Origin: Escallonia rubra
Lineage: Eukaryota > Streptophyta > Magnoliopsida > Escalloniales > Escalloniaceae
Reading direction: 5' to 3'
Assembly (NCBI GenBank): GCA_033065855.1
Contig: JAVXUO010001881.1
Location: forward strand, 124,001 to 188,000
Length of the DNA stretch: 64,000 nt
The notes under the pieces: model-generated
The model's input: only the letters and a program-made list of their open reading frames with translations
Databases searched by the model: none
What the model was told of the DNA's origin: nothing
In this document: in pieces, positions 11,170 through 22,915 of the stretch
How the letters are laid out: each line of letters opens with the position of its first letter
Position numbering within the stretch: position 1 is the stretch's first letter
Made by a program: the position numbers and the translations under genes

Positions 11170-13068
11170 TTTTTTATATAACATATGAGATTCAATTACC
11201 TTGTTTACTTAATAGTTATCTAGTTTTCTTGTTAGTATTTATCTTGTTTTAGTGCTTTGTTATCTAGTGGTTAGCTGGTTTGTTAGCAATTATGTTGTTT
11301 TAGTTGTTTGTTTTCTATTGTTTAGTTGTTTTAGTTGTTTGTTTTTTATTATTTAGTTGTTTTGCATATCTATAAAAAGAAATAATTAAAAATTAAAACA
11401 GGTGTTACAGTTCTAGGTTTTATTTTATTACACTTCCTATCGGATGTGTTGTCATCCGTAAGTCTTTTACTTGTCTTTTGGGCATGTTTTATATCTTTCT
11501 CCGTTTTCTTGACTCATATTTCTACTCTTCATTCAAAAAAAAAAACAACAAATGATGGTAGTTAAATACATTTATTGGCTAATAAATAAAGGTATTGCTA
11601 AGAATTGTTATAAAAAGTATTCGCAAGAATGTCACTAATAATATCTAATGACAATTATAGGTCATTATATGCTTGAGTTGCATCTAGGATCTTCCCACAC
11701 ACTAATTCTCTTTCATGCTTCTGCCACTCCATTTTATGTTCATGATTCCACCACTCCATTTCATAATTCCGTTTGGAGAATGTGATGACGGGTTGTTGCG
11801 TAAGATACACTGAATCCATCGTTGCGAGCCATCATCGCGGCGAGGTGGTTTGGTTAAGGAGAGAGAGTCAGCCGGCAGCGAAGGATGAGGTTGAGTTGAC
11901 AGTGTTTGGTGGTGGTTGATGAGGCGTCGTGGTGTTAGGTGGTGTTGGAGTGCTAGGCTGGTTGTCAGTGGTGGTGCCGTCGTGATCACTTGAGATGGTT
12001 CACCACCATCACTGCCCACCACCAGCTGGGTTGTGATGGAAAAAGTCGAGTTTAACAAGTTATGGTTGGGAGTTGAAGTGAGGGGCTGTGAGATGGTGCT
12101 TGCGAGATTGCAATGGCAGTTTTGGAGAGGTGGTGGTGATGTCACTAATTGGCAATCGATGATGGCGGCAACGTTGAGAGGTGGTGGCAGCAAGCTTGGA
12201 GTGGTTTTGGTTTGGATCTGATCAGATCTATGGTGGTTGAGTGAGGCAACCTGGTGGTGGGCTGTGATGGCTTATTGAGGTTGATAACGGCAGTGCTAGG
12301 CGCGATGACGGTGGTACTGTGTCAGTAGTATTCATAAAGAGAAAGGGGAGAGATGAGGGATGGGATTTCAAGAATTTACCTTCCAAGACATGTGTAATAT
12401 GGACATTTTATTAAAATCATTATGTATTTCATATTTCCGTTGGTCAACAGACATCACTGCTATTTGTACAAATTTAATGTACTGTAATTTTACCCAATTG
12501 ATTATTATGAAATGAAAACGCACTCTCTGAAGAAGAAGAAAAAAAACTTGAACCCTTTGTTAGCTACTGTGTATTTTTATGCCCTTAAACTGTTGCCCAC
12601 ACCTTCATTTTATCATCTAAAATTGCACTAAATGTTAGCCTTTTAGCGAAAAACATGGTATGGATAAGTATTTGGGACGTGAGAAAAGATTTTTGCTATT
12701 TGTTAGCATACGGAAGTTACTTAAACAAATTATCACTCTAGAGATAAACACCTTTAAGGCTCCTTTTGTCCTTCTCCTAACCTCTTGCCTTTACTCGTCT
12801 CGCCCTAAACTCGTGCCTTTTGCTCGTCTCGCCATGTCATGCGCTTTCCCTCCACCAAATATATTGCTTCAAAACTTTTAAAAATCTTGAACTCAAAAAA
12901 TCATTAGAGGCGGCAGAGAGTTCCTTATTTAGGGAAATATAAGTGGGGGGTAAGGGGTGCGTATGTGTGTGTATCTGCTTCAAATGAGTTTGTAAATGAA
13001 CAATAACATCAAATAACTAACCTTTGGAAGCATCACATCAATCATTTTAAAAATATGTATTTGTTGCT
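11170..13068. other. No recognised gene
   Basis: AT-rich sequence with a GGT/CCA trinucleotide-biased block at about 11700-12330, which creates long but compositionally biased open frames on both strands. No domain, splice-consistent exon or paired termini were found. It ends at the 5' LTR boundary. Confidence 0.5.
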
Positions 13069-13511
13069 TGATATAGCTAAAAATATACCTCCAATCTACG
13101 GACGACACGTGACGGTTGTGACTCATAGCTCAAGCTGGCTCATTACTAATATGGCACTTACCATATTAGTAACCGGACAGAATCCTAAAGAAGCTCTGAC
13201 TCTATCAGCAGAGATCAATATGGGATCCTCTAGGATCCTAATGAGATTCTGATTAGAGCTGACTGAAGCCCAATTCTAATTGGACTCCTCTTGCTACCAC
13301 TATATAAAGGGGGTCAAGCCCCCCAGGTAAACCTAAGTTCACATACATACACATTGTGTAATACTGCTTTTGAGAGTTCTACCTTGTTAGCCTTCTCTGA
13401 CTTAAGCATCGGAGTGTTCCCCCGCCGGAACCCCACCCGGAGGTCACTCCGTGTTCTCTTTTGTAGGCCTGATTTTTGGTGTTGTTCCCGATCCAGTTTT
13501 TAGCTGCAACA
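13069..13511 (+). repeat. 5' LTR of element 1
   Basis: Starts TGATATAGCTAAAAATATAC and ends ...TAGCTGCAACA, three bases before the primer-binding site (443 bp). It contains the palindromic blocks CCAATTCTAATTGG and GGATCCTCTAGGATCC upstream of the TATA box. The first 404 bp recur at 23041-23444; the last 39 bp are absent from the 3' copy. Confidence 0.92.
13301..13308 (+). promoter_or_regulatory. LTR TATA box
   Basis: TATATAAAGG at 13301-13310 in the 5' LTR. The equivalent in the 3' LTR is TATATAAAAG at 23273. It would drive genomic RNA from roughly 25-35 bp downstream. Confidence 0.75.
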
Positions 13512-13514
13512 GAT

Positions 13515-13535
13515 TGGCGCCATCCGTGGGACCAC
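13515..13535 (+). other. Primer-binding site of element 1
   Basis: TGGCGCCATCCGTGGGACCA lies three bases after the LTR end. TGGCGCC-type sites directly after the LTR are the tRNA-primer sites of Tat and related plant Ty3 elements. The exact tRNA was not assigned. Confidence 0.8.
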
Positions 13536-13545
13536 TACAGGGAAC

Positions 13546-15271
13546 ATGGCCAACCACTCTTCTTCCGATGACTCTTCACATAATCATTCCCAGAATCATC
13601 ATGCGCGAACTAGCAGCTCTCGTCGACCAGGTCATTCTCATGACCGACACTCGACCCCTTTACGCCACCATCGCGCCAATTCTTCTGAAGATGTTTACGT
13701 CAACGTAACATCTGCTACTCCCGAATCAGAAACTAGACCTCGGAGAAACCGATCTCGGACGTCTACTCTGAAAAACGGTGACCTTCGCCATCGCCTGAAC
13801 CGTTAGCTATTCAAAACACCACATGATAACCGTACAAAGGAAATCCATGAACTGAAGAATGTTTTAAACACTCTTCAACAAAAGCTCGACATGGCGGTGG
13901 CCCCGCAGTCCACTCACCATTCTCATCTTGACCCTAACGACCTTCGTCTTCGTCTCACCTCCAGATCAAGCTACGGCCGCAAATACAGATCAACGGCCGA
14001 TCCAACTTATGATCCAAGAGAGAAGAGCGGAGATCACATAATCAGGAGTGGATCATGCTATCGACGAGATCCATCAGTTGTAGGCAGTACCAACCCCTCC
14101 CCCAAACGGATCACCAAAGCTGAGACCCTTCAAAGATCTGTCCCCAGAAAAAGGACGCCTGAGTTTCGTTCTCGAGAACGAGACTCCCGGAAGGTGATCC
14201 CTAGATATAACTCTCCAGAACGATCTCCCCTGAGGGAAAAATCTGGATATCTGTTATCCAAAACCATCGAAAAGGCAAAGCTACCTCCCAATTTTCGCAT
14301 GCCTCAGTGTGACCTCTACGACGGAGCTGGAGATCCAGGAGAACATGTTTATCAGTTTCAAACAAACATGTTACTCCTCCAAGTTTCAGATGCTGTCATG
14401 TGCAGAGCCTTTCCTACCACTCTGAGAAAAGCTACGCATGCATGGTTCAAGTCTCTACAACCAAGATCAATCTACTCCTTCAGCCAATTATCGGATCTCT
14501 TTCAAAAACACTTTGTAAGCAGTCGCTCCCGAAGAAAAAACTCTGCGAGTCTGCTAAACATCGTGCAAGAGAAAAACGAATCTTTGGCATGCTTCGTCGG
14601 ACGATTCAACGCAGCTACTTTGGAAATCGATAACTTAGACGAATCTGTGAAGTATACTGCCTTCCTCCGAGGCCTCCGACCGACATCCAAGTTTGCGTTC
14701 TCTGTAAACAAAAGTCCTCCAGGTAATATGAAAGTCCTTCTCGAGAAGGCTAACAAATATATTCAGGCTGAAGAATACCTGGAGACACACAGAGACACAT
14801 AGAGAAGAGAAGAAACGATCTCGAGAGATAACTCCTCAAGGAGGCATACCAGCAAAGCAATCTAAACGCGATGATCGGCGTCCAAAAGATTGGTTTGCTT
14901 CAGAAAATCTGACACCTCTCAATGCAAAACCGTCACAGATTCTCCACGCGATCAAAGACAATAAAGCTCTCCAGTGGCTAGACAAAATGAGATCTCGACC
15001 AAATAAAAGGAACAAAGATTTATGGTGTCACTTTCACAACAATCATGGTCACACAACTGATAATTGCGGGACGCTTAAACGAGAAATTGAGGCCCTTATC
15101 AAGCGTGGCCAGTTGAGAAAGTTTGCAACTCCTGAAGAAGAAAGACAACAGACACCTCCAGCCATGGAGGAAAGAGAAGATCGAGAAGAGAATGTGGGTA
15201 CAATCAATACTATATCTGGGGGATTAGCAGCAGGAGGATCATCAGGACAGGCTCGAAAAGCATACGCCAGA
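13546..15271 (+). pseudogene. gag (broken), capsid and zinc-knuckle region
   Basis: ATG at 13546 follows the primer-binding site closely. The frame has a TAG at 13804-13806 and then continues without further stops to 14802, so 13546-14802 is one reading frame with one nonsense codon. The central part (about 14290-14790) is a retrotransposon Gag/capsid domain (CDLYDGAGDPGEHVYQFQ, then WFKSLQPRSIYSFSQLSDLF). At about 14799 a +1 frameshift moves the sequence into the frame running 14803-15271, with a knuckle CHFHNNHGHTTDNC at 15026-15067. This has C-x2-H-x4-H-x4-C spacing, the variant seen in Tat-type Gag instead of canonical CCHC. Confidence 0.88.
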
Positions 15272-15274
15272 TAA

Positions 15275-16549
15275 GTGTGCATAACGAGTCAGCCCCCGAA
15301 TAAGAAATAGAAGATAGTATCCGTAGCGGCGATCAACTTTTTCGATGAAGATTCAAGGGGTATAAAAACTCCTCATGACGATCCATTAGTCATCACAATG
15401 AAGGCCGGGAAATTCGATGTAAAGCGTGTTTTGATTGATAAGGGAAGTTCCGCCGATGTCTTATTTTACGATGCATTTCAGAAGATGAACATTCCAACGG
15501 ACCGTCTCTGAAAGATGGATACACCATTGTATGGATTATCCAATCATCCAGTTGCGGTCGAAGGTATCATTGCACTCCCAGTTGCGATTGGCACACCTCC
15601 GGCATAAGCCAACCTCATGCTTGATTTTATGGTGGTAAAGGTCCCCTCAGCATACAACGCCATATTGGGACGACCAGCACTCAATCAATTACAGGCAGTA
15701 GTGTCAACTTATCACCTCAAGATGAAGTTCCCCACGAAACAAGGGATTGGAGAGGTGAAAGGAGACCAAACTACAGCTCGTCAATGCTACGTGACTTCGT
15801 GCCGATCAAAGAGCAAGGAAGCACTCATTATCAAAGACCTCCGGGAAAATACAAAGATACAAAGGGGAGAACCAGTTGAAGATCTTATTAGCATTGAAGT
15901 ATATCCTGGAGAAGAAAGCAAAACGGTTCGGATATGTTCAAATCTGAAAAAAAACACCAGACTCGAGCTGGTGAACTTATTGAGAACCTATGCGAATATT
16001 TTTGCATGGACAGCAGCAGACATGCCTGGAATTGATCCTGAAATCATTACCCATAGGCTAAATATCGATCCATCAAAAAACCCTGTAAAGCAAAAGAATA
16101 TGACTTTTACACCAGAAAGACAGAAGATGATTGAAGAGGAGGTAGATAAACTCCTAACTGCCAAGTTCATTAAAGAGATCTACTACCCGGATTGGCTCGC
16201 CAATGTTGTCATGGTTCCTAAGTCAGGCGACAGGTGGCGGATATGTATCGACTACACAGATCTCAACAAAGCATGCCCGAAGGACATCTACCCGCTCCCA
16301 AGGATAGATCTTCTTATCGACACTACTTCGGGCCATGAACTGCTTAGTTTCATGGATGCATACTCTGGTTATAACCAGATTATGATGCACAAGGACGATG
16401 TCTCCAAAACTTCGTTCATCACAGAAAGAGGATTATACTGCTATAAAGTGATGCCCTTTGGACTCAAGAACGCCGGGGCAACCTACCAGCGCCTGGTGAA
16501 CATGATCTTTCGGGGCTTGATCGGGAAGAACATGGAAGTTTATGTGTGA
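15275..16549 (+). pseudogene. pol: protease and N-terminal reverse transcriptase (broken)
   Basis: Same frame as the gag zinc knuckle. Stops occur at 15272 (TAA), 15308 (TAG), 15509 (TGA) and 15605 (TAA). The aspartic protease is recognised at about 15330-15800: RVLIDKGSSADVL carries the active-site D-x-GSS motif, followed by [20 protein letters not shown]. Reverse transcriptase begins near 16090: [20 protein letters not shown], then [13 protein letters not shown], then [16 protein letters not shown]. The frame stops at 16547 exactly where the catalytic YVDD should be read: a one-base gain around 16543-16548 splits it. The Y, V and first D of the motif are therefore in different frames. Confidence 0.9.
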
Positions 16550-18836
16550 CGACATGCTCGTCAAAAGCATAAAACCTGAATTCCATGTCAAAGACTTAAA
16601 AGAAACTTTCGACATCCTTCGAAAGTATCGAATGAAGATGAATCCACTCAAATGCGCTTTCAGAGTCGCATCAAGAAATTTTTTGGGGTTTATAGTTTCT
16701 CAACGAGGGATTGAGGCGAACCCGGAAAAGATCAAGGCTATTCAAACCATGACGCCCCCGAAAACAATCAAGCAAGTACAAGAGTTAACGGGAAGAGTCG
16801 CAGCCTTGGGAAGGTTCATGGCTCGATCAGCTGAACGGTGCTTGCCATTCTTCAAAGCCATCAGAAAAGAAAAAAGTTTCGCTTGGACAGAGGATTGCCA
16901 GGAGTCGTTCGAAGAACTCAAAACGTATTTGAGTTCTCCGCCCCTACTTTCAAAACCACTTCCCGGCGAAGACTTATTTCTATACCTCTCAGTCACTGAC
17001 GTCGCAGTCAATACCGTTTTAATCAGAGAAGAATATGGAGTTCAGAAACACATCTATTACATTAGCAAAGTCTTACAAGATGTAGAGACGAGGTATCCGA
17101 AGATTGACAAGATCGCACTAGCCCTTATCATATCAGCTAGATGTCTTCGACCCTACTTCCAGTCTCATACCATTATCATACTGACGGACCAACCACTTAG
17201 AAAAGTATTGCTGAGCCCCGAGGCATCAGGAAAATTAGTCAATTGGTCCGTAGAGTTGGGGGAGTTTGATATCCAATATAAACCTCGCACTGCGATTAAA
17301 GCTCAAGCCTTAGCAGACTTTATTGTCGAGTGTACATTACCTGAAGACCCTCCTCAACTGATAATTTCGGAGGTCCCAGATCCTTGGGATCTTTATGTCG
17401 ACGGTTCTTCAGCTATTGGTAGCAGTGGAGCCGGAATTATTCTTATAAGTCCAGAAGGATTTACTATTGAATACGCACTTCGCTTTGGATTTCAAGCCTC
17501 AAATAACGAAGCAGAATATGAGGCTCTTCTTGCGGGGATATGGCTAACACATGCCTTAAAGGTGGACTCACTATCAGTTTATAGTGATTCCCAGCTAGTG
17601 GTCAATCACGTCTTAGGAGATTACGAGGCCAGAGATGAAAGAATGACTCAATATCTTGACTTAGTTAAAACATCAGCGGTGAAGTTTCAAAACTTCACCA
17701 TTCGCCAGATCCCCCGGGATCAAAATACTCGGGCAGATACATTATCAAGGCTTACTTCTACTGAAGAAACCAATGTCCAACGACCGGTATACCTTGAATT
17801 CCTAAACGACTGCAGTATCGGTTCTCAAGCTGACATTGAAATCATAGATCAAGAGCCCTGCTGGATGGCCATCATCGCCAAATACTTGTCCACAAGCGAA
17901 TTACCAAGTGAAAGACATGAGGCGAAGAATCTTCGTGTCAAAGCTGCACGGTATGTGTTGGTAGAAGGGACTCTATACAAGAAATCATTCAGCCTTCCTT
18001 ACCTCAGATGTCTACGCCCATCAGAATCCCTATACGCATTACAAGAAGTACATGAAGGGATATGCGGCCAACACCTCGGAGGGAGGACATTGGCACAGAA
18101 AATCTTAAGGCAAGGATATTACTGGCCTACGATGCAGAAGGACGCCATCGAATTCATGAGAAGGTGTGATAAGTGTCAGAAGTTTGCACCGGTTTCTCAT
18201 ACACCAGTTGCTCCTTTAACTTCGATTGTTTCTCCCATTCCCTTTGCTGTATGGGGAATGGATCTGCTGGGACCTTTTCCCATGGCGTCTGGGCAATGAC
18301 GATTTGTGATTGTGACGATAGACTACTTCACCAAATGGACTGAAGCAGAATCTCTGGCAACCATTACTTCAGCCAAGTGTGAAGACTTCTTCTGGAAAAA
18401 TGTCATCTGTCGTTTTGGAGTACCAAGAGCTTTGGTCGTTGATAATGGAAAACAATTTGACAACAACAACTTTCGAACCTTTTGTACGAATCTGTCGATC
18501 AATTTGAGATTCACTTCTGTAGCTCATCCATAATCCAACTGACAGACTGAAAACATGAATCGAAGCATCTTACAAGGATTGAAGAAGAAGCTAGACGAAG
18601 CTAAAGGCGCATGGGTGGACGAACTCCCCAAAGTGTTGTGGGCTTATCGAACAACCCCACATTCAGTCACAGGGGAAACACCTTTCTTACTCTGCTATGG
18701 AACGGAAGCAATGTTGCCAGTCGATATAGGAGTTCCAACAATACGGGCCTTACACTTCAACGAATTAAACAACGAAGATGGACTCCGAGCAAATCTTGAT
18801 TTGGTAGAAGAAGCTCGAACTCAAGCCCATGCATGA
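16542..18836 (+). pseudogene. pol: reverse transcriptase C-terminus, two RNase H domains, integrase (broken)
   Basis: After the frameshift the frame reads DDMLVKS, then the thumb and connection. RNase H 1 (about 16880-17330) includes FAWTEDCQESFEELKTYLSS. The second, plant/archaeal-type RNase H (about 17385-17755) has all acidic sites visible: LYVDGSS, NNEAEYEALLAGI, YSDSQLVVNHV and NTRADTLSRL. Integrase begins with the zinc finger HEGICGQH...CDKCQ (about 18050-18180), then GMDLLGPF (first D), a TGA at 18297, VVDNGKQFDN (second D), TAA at 18531, TGA at 18540, and QTEN-MNR holding the catalytic E. A further TGA lies at 18834. The stop codons all keep the same frame. Two RNase H domains in tandem mark the Tat lineage. 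Confidence 0.9.
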
Positions 18837-19096
18837 TCTATTGTCATAAAACAACGAGTAGCACGATATTACAATCAGAGAGTCCGATCCAAGCAATTCA
18901 ACGAGGGAGATTTAGTCCTTCGCAAACTAGAAGTTTTCGATCCAAAGGCAGCGACGGGAAAGTTATCTCCAAACTGGAAGGACCCTACCGTGTTATAAAG
19001 GTGCTCAAACCGGGCGCCTACGCACTATGGACACTTTCTGGGGAATCCATCCCTCGTACTTGGAATGCTGAGAACTTGCGCAGATATTACCAGTAG
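18837..19096 (+). pseudogene. pol: integrase C-terminal domain (broken)
   Basis: In the integrase frame this continues KQRVARYYNQRVRSKQFNEG then DLVLRK, the usual GDLVLRK motif. A one-base loss around 18981 then moves reading to the frame ending GPYRVIKVLKPGAYALWTLS...NAENLRRYYQ and a stop at 19094-19096. The GPY motif and the YYQ end are typical of Tat pol termini. Confidence 0.85.
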
Positions 19097-19582
19097 TGTC
19101 TTGGCCCGAGCCAAAACACTTCCTTTTTTGGGGGATAAGGGGCACAGACCTTGTCAGAACTCCAATATCTTAAAAATAGTCTTTAGCAGATTGTTTCGAA
19201 TAAATGGGTTGTTAAGCAATCCAATGTAAACTTTATCTTTTGCTCTAGCAATAAAGTTATTCTTTCTCAGTATTGTTGTAATATATGCTAATCTGTGAAG
19301 AAACAGAGGTTAATGGGGGCATCGTCACTCCACCAAAACTTTTGCTTCTTCGAAATATCGGCCGAGCGAGGGTGCTCGACTCTTTTACCGACTCTTTAAA
19401 TGACGATTAAAGGGTTTGAGTCAAAGTAAAAATGAATAATACTGTGTGAATGGTAAACATAAACCACGAGAAACACATAGTAAGAGCAAAATACCATAAA
19501 ATAAAAGATAGAGTTTTACAATAAGCCCTTAAGAGGGCATAAAAAATTCTATCTAAATAAAGCAAAGAGACTAGATACAAAT
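19097..19582 (+). other. Spacer between pol and antisense gene
   Basis: Non-coding. It holds two G-rich purine tracts followed by short A/C sequence (TTTTTTGGGGGATAAGGGGC at 19122-19141 and AATGGGGGCATCGTC at about 19312), resembling the polypurine tract before the 3' LTR, and an AATAAA at 19250. It also forms the 3' end of the antisense transcription unit. Confidence 0.5.
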
Positions 19583-21592
19583 CTAAGCCTCGGGGGCATC
19601 ACCAGAAGGACCTTCCCCTGGAAGATGAGAAGCTGCGGCATCCCCTGCCTCTGAAGGCATAGCAGTCTCCAGATGGTGACACTACCGCAGGCAGAACGAA
19701 ATCATCCAAGGGGATGTCAGGAAAGCGCTCAGCAAACATCTCCTTGGCCTTCGCAAAACCAAGCTCATAAATCTCCAGGCCATCTTCGGTCCGCTTCTTC
19801 AGCCATTCATCCCCAGCATTCCCATCCAAGAAGTCGCGGATGCCTTGGTCTCCAGCTTTGGCCACCTCTTCTGCAGCCCTCCTTTTCACCCGCTCCAGCT
19901 TCTTCTCCAGAGCCGCAATCTGAGCAAGATGATCTTCCTCTTGCTTGCTCAGCTCTTCAGCATGATGGGTGGCCTCTTGTGCCTCCTTAACAGCTTCCCT
20001 CTTCAGTTGAGCCTCCTCGGCCGCCACCTGCCTTGCCATCTCAAAGCGAGAAAGCATCTCAGATCCACTAGCGTACATCTGGAATAAAGATTGGAACCAT
20101 CAGCTAAATGAAAGTTGGAAACGAAACATAAACCTAGTTGAGACAAAGGACGTTACCGTATAGACGGCCTGGGCAAAGGAGCAGGCAAAGGTCTTATGTG
20201 TCTGAGTCTGAAAAACCTCTTTATCTCGAGGAAGAATTCCATGAAGAAGATGTTGCTCCGAGACCTGACTGTCCGGCATCCCAAGGGCATCACGCCTGAG
20301 TATCCATCTCGGACAAAAAATAGGATCATCTTGGATAGACAATTGCTCAAGGATCTGTGGAGAGCGTTGTGGAGGAGTGACTCTAGTCCTCTTAGGAGCA
20401 GGGGCAACTCCGCGCTTGGCTGCTTCTCCTTTCGCTTCCCCTTAACTTTCTGGAGAACGTTAAGGAAGCCTCCCTGCTGCGATTTTCCACTTCCACTAGC
20501 CATTTCTACGACGAAGAAAGAAATCAATACGGGAATAAACATTAAAATCAAATTAAAATCGATGACTTATATACAAAGCACACCTAGAGGAACGGTCTCG
20601 GCAGACGACATGCTAGGAAAAGCAGGAGGATGAGGAGGAATCAAAAGACCAGTTGGAATGGGCTTTGGAGGAATGATCTTCGCCCACTCCAATTGCTCCT
20701 CCGAAAGAGGCTCGTCTATACAAAGACCACCTCGAAGCTTAATATGACTAAGTATGTGCTTAGTCGGATTGTTGGGAGGAGGCTTGCCAGGATTTTCAAA
20801 ATCCTTACAATAAGGATTCCAGTCTCTATCAAACGGAAGTGCCCCCTTGTCCATGCGACCAACAAAGAATTATCTAGAATGCCAGCCTTTATTCGACTTC
20901 GGGCCTCCCTTCAAAAGTCGTTGCCTACTATGAATGTAATACCATCCCGGGCAGTTGGCAACTCCTTTGACGAAACAGATTTCAAAGAAGGCTCGTATAA
21001 AATCTGTTACATCTGGTTTGTAGCCTGAAGTCTGGACCAAATATATAAGACTGGCAAGCTTCCTCCAACCATTTGGAAAAAGCTGCCCGGGAGCCATGCG
21101 ATAATGCTCAAAGAAACAAAGAGCAAAAGGATGAAGTGGAAGCCTATACCCAGACTTCACCTGCTCTTCGTAGACACTCGATTCAAACTTTGTGCCATAG
21201 TTAGCTGGTTCACCCAAACCAGGAAGACGAGCATACCAACCTTCGGGAAGAGGATATTTTCGAATTAAATCCTGCAAATCTTCAGTGGACATCTTACTGG
21301 ACTTCTCGTCAGCAGTATACCAAGGCTTGGGATTAGCCTTATCTTCGGCCTGATCCTTTACATCTCCTAAAGGATTCTTTCTGGACAAAGATTGCGAAGG
21401 TTGAGAAGATGAATGTGGTACTGGTTGAGAGGATGAAGGTTGGAATGGTTGGGAAGTTGAAGGTAGTGGAGGTTGTGGATTTGAAGTTCCAACTTCACTT
21501 CCTGAAGTTGCAACTCTCTTCGAACTCGAAGATGAACTACTTACACAAACATTCTCTCTTGACGAGGAAGTAGACGACGAAGTTTCGGACAT
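19583..21592 (-). CDS. Antisense three-exon gene in Tat element: Transposase_28-like domain plus coiled coil
   Basis: Runs opposite to gag-pol. Exon A 21592-20584: ATG at 21592, a Ser-rich N-terminus of about 75 residues, then a domain with LPLHPFALCFFEHYRMAPGQ and LFPNGWRKLASL, which resembles the 'putative gypsy type transposon' (Transposase_28) family. A TAA at 20870-20872 interrupts exon A, and the frame then continues FFVGRMDKGALPF. Intron 20583-20506 (78 nt, GTGTGC...TAG) joins CTA-G to AA-ATG in frame. Exon B 20505-20157 has one frameshift near 20430-20450, then GMPDSQVSEQHLLHGILPRD. Intron 20156-20079 (78 nt, GTAACG...CAG) is phase 0. Exon C, from 20078, is a coiled coil (QVAAEEAQLKREAVKEAQEA and on) ending at 19599 as read. 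A shift near 19685 would instead give an acidic tail ending at 19583. Antisense reading frames after pol are known in Grande/Tat elements. The function is not established. This copy carries at least two lesions. Confidence 0.72.
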
Positions 21593-21725
21593 ATTTTCTA
21601 CTACAACTAGGAAACTATGAAAAACTTGAAGTGCTGAACAGAAAGAGTAGAAGGAAAGACTTACTTGCAGAATAGTGTGCTTCTAAGAAATTTTCGAATG
21701 AAGGTAAAATGAAGCGAAAGTTCTC

Positions 21726-21733
21726 TTTTTATA
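21726..21733 (-). promoter_or_regulatory. TATA box of the antisense gene
   Basis: The minus strand reads CTCTATAAAAAGAGAAC, 134-141 bp before the antisense ATG at 21592. Predicted transcription start is near 21700. The intervening minus-strand leader is pyrimidine-rich and lacks obstructive long open frames. Confidence 0.55.
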
Positions 21734-21892
21734 GAGAAACCCCAAGTAACCGTTTTTTGGCAAACGCAACGGTTCGTTTACCCCCACACGTGTCATAAAC
21801 TGAAGAGTAGAGAAGATTGAAAATTTTCAAATTCCCGCTCAAAAAACATTAAATGGAGCAGGAGACACGTGGAAGAAACCCAGACGTTGGCC

Positions 21893-22915
21893 GAACAGAA
21901 TGATGCCCGAACAGATTCTCATCCGAACACTCTACCCGAGCAGAGTGACAACGGCCGAGCAGAATTATGCCCGAACAGAATCTCGTCCGAACACTCTGCC
22001 TGAGCAGAGGGACAACGGCCGAACAGAATTCTGCCTGAGCAAAATTATGCTGAGCAGAATCTCGTCCGAACACTCTGCCCGAGCAGAGTGACAACGGCCG
22101 AGCAGAATTATTCCCGAGCAGATTCCCGTCCGAACACTCTACCCGAGCAGAGTGAGTTCGCCTGAGCAAAATGATGCCCGAGCAGAATCTAGTCCGAACA
22201 CTCTGCCCGAACAGAGTGAGAACGGCCTAGCAGAATTCTGCCCGAGCAGAATCTCGTCCGAACACTCTGCCCGAGCAGAGTGAGAACGCCCGAACAGAAT
22301 TCTGCCCGAGCAGAATCTCGTCCGAACACTCTGCCCGAGCAGAGTGAGAACGCCCGAACAGAATTCTGCCCGAGCAGAATCTCATCCGAACACTCTGCCC
22401 AAGCAGAGTGAGAACGGCCGAGCAGAATTATGCCCGAACAGAATCTCGTCCGAACACTCTGCCCGAGCAGAGTGACAACAGCCGAACATAATTCTGTCCG
22501 AACACTCTGTCTTAACAGAGTGATCTTAACCGAGCACATTCATGCCCGAGCAGAATTCTACCTGAGCAGAATCCTGTCCGAACACTCTGTCTTAACAGAG
22601 TGATCTTGGCCGAACACATTCATGCCCGAGCAGAATTCCCTCCGAACAGAATTCTGCCCAAACATAATCTTGTCCGAACAGAATTGTGTCCGAGCAGAGC
22701 ACTTCCCGAGCAGAACCATGGTCCGAGCAGAACCCTGTCCGAACAGAACCATGTCCGAGCAGAACACTGCCCGAGCAGAACCGTGTTCGAACAGAATCTT
22801 GCCCGAGCAGAACCATGTCCGAGCAGAATCCTGTCCGAACAGAACCATGTCCGAGGAGAACACTGCCCGAGCAGAACCGTGTCCGAACAAAATCTTGTCC
22901 GAGCAGAGCACTCTT
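21893..22915. repeat. Tandem repeat array in the 3' region of element 1
   Basis: About 63-bp units (GCCGAGCAGAATTATGCCCG..., then TCTCGTCCGAACACTCTGCC...) repeat about ten times to roughly 22620. They then collapse into about 22-bp subunits of CCGAGCAGAACCATGT / CCGAACAGAATCTTG type to 22915. Each long unit contains CACTCTGCCCGAGCAGAGTG, a hairpin with an 8-bp stem. Such arrays before the 3' LTR are a Tat-lineage feature and can seed satellite DNA. Open frames in the array on both strands are repeat artefacts. Confidence 0.9.

Noticed and set aside
11702-12193. 163-codon minus-strand open frame
   Set aside because: GGT/CCA-biased stretch with no domain, splice context or promoter; judged compositional.
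20196-20633. 145-codon plus-strand open frame in element 1
   Set aside because: Shadow of the antisense gene exons on the opposite strand, with no retroelement domain.
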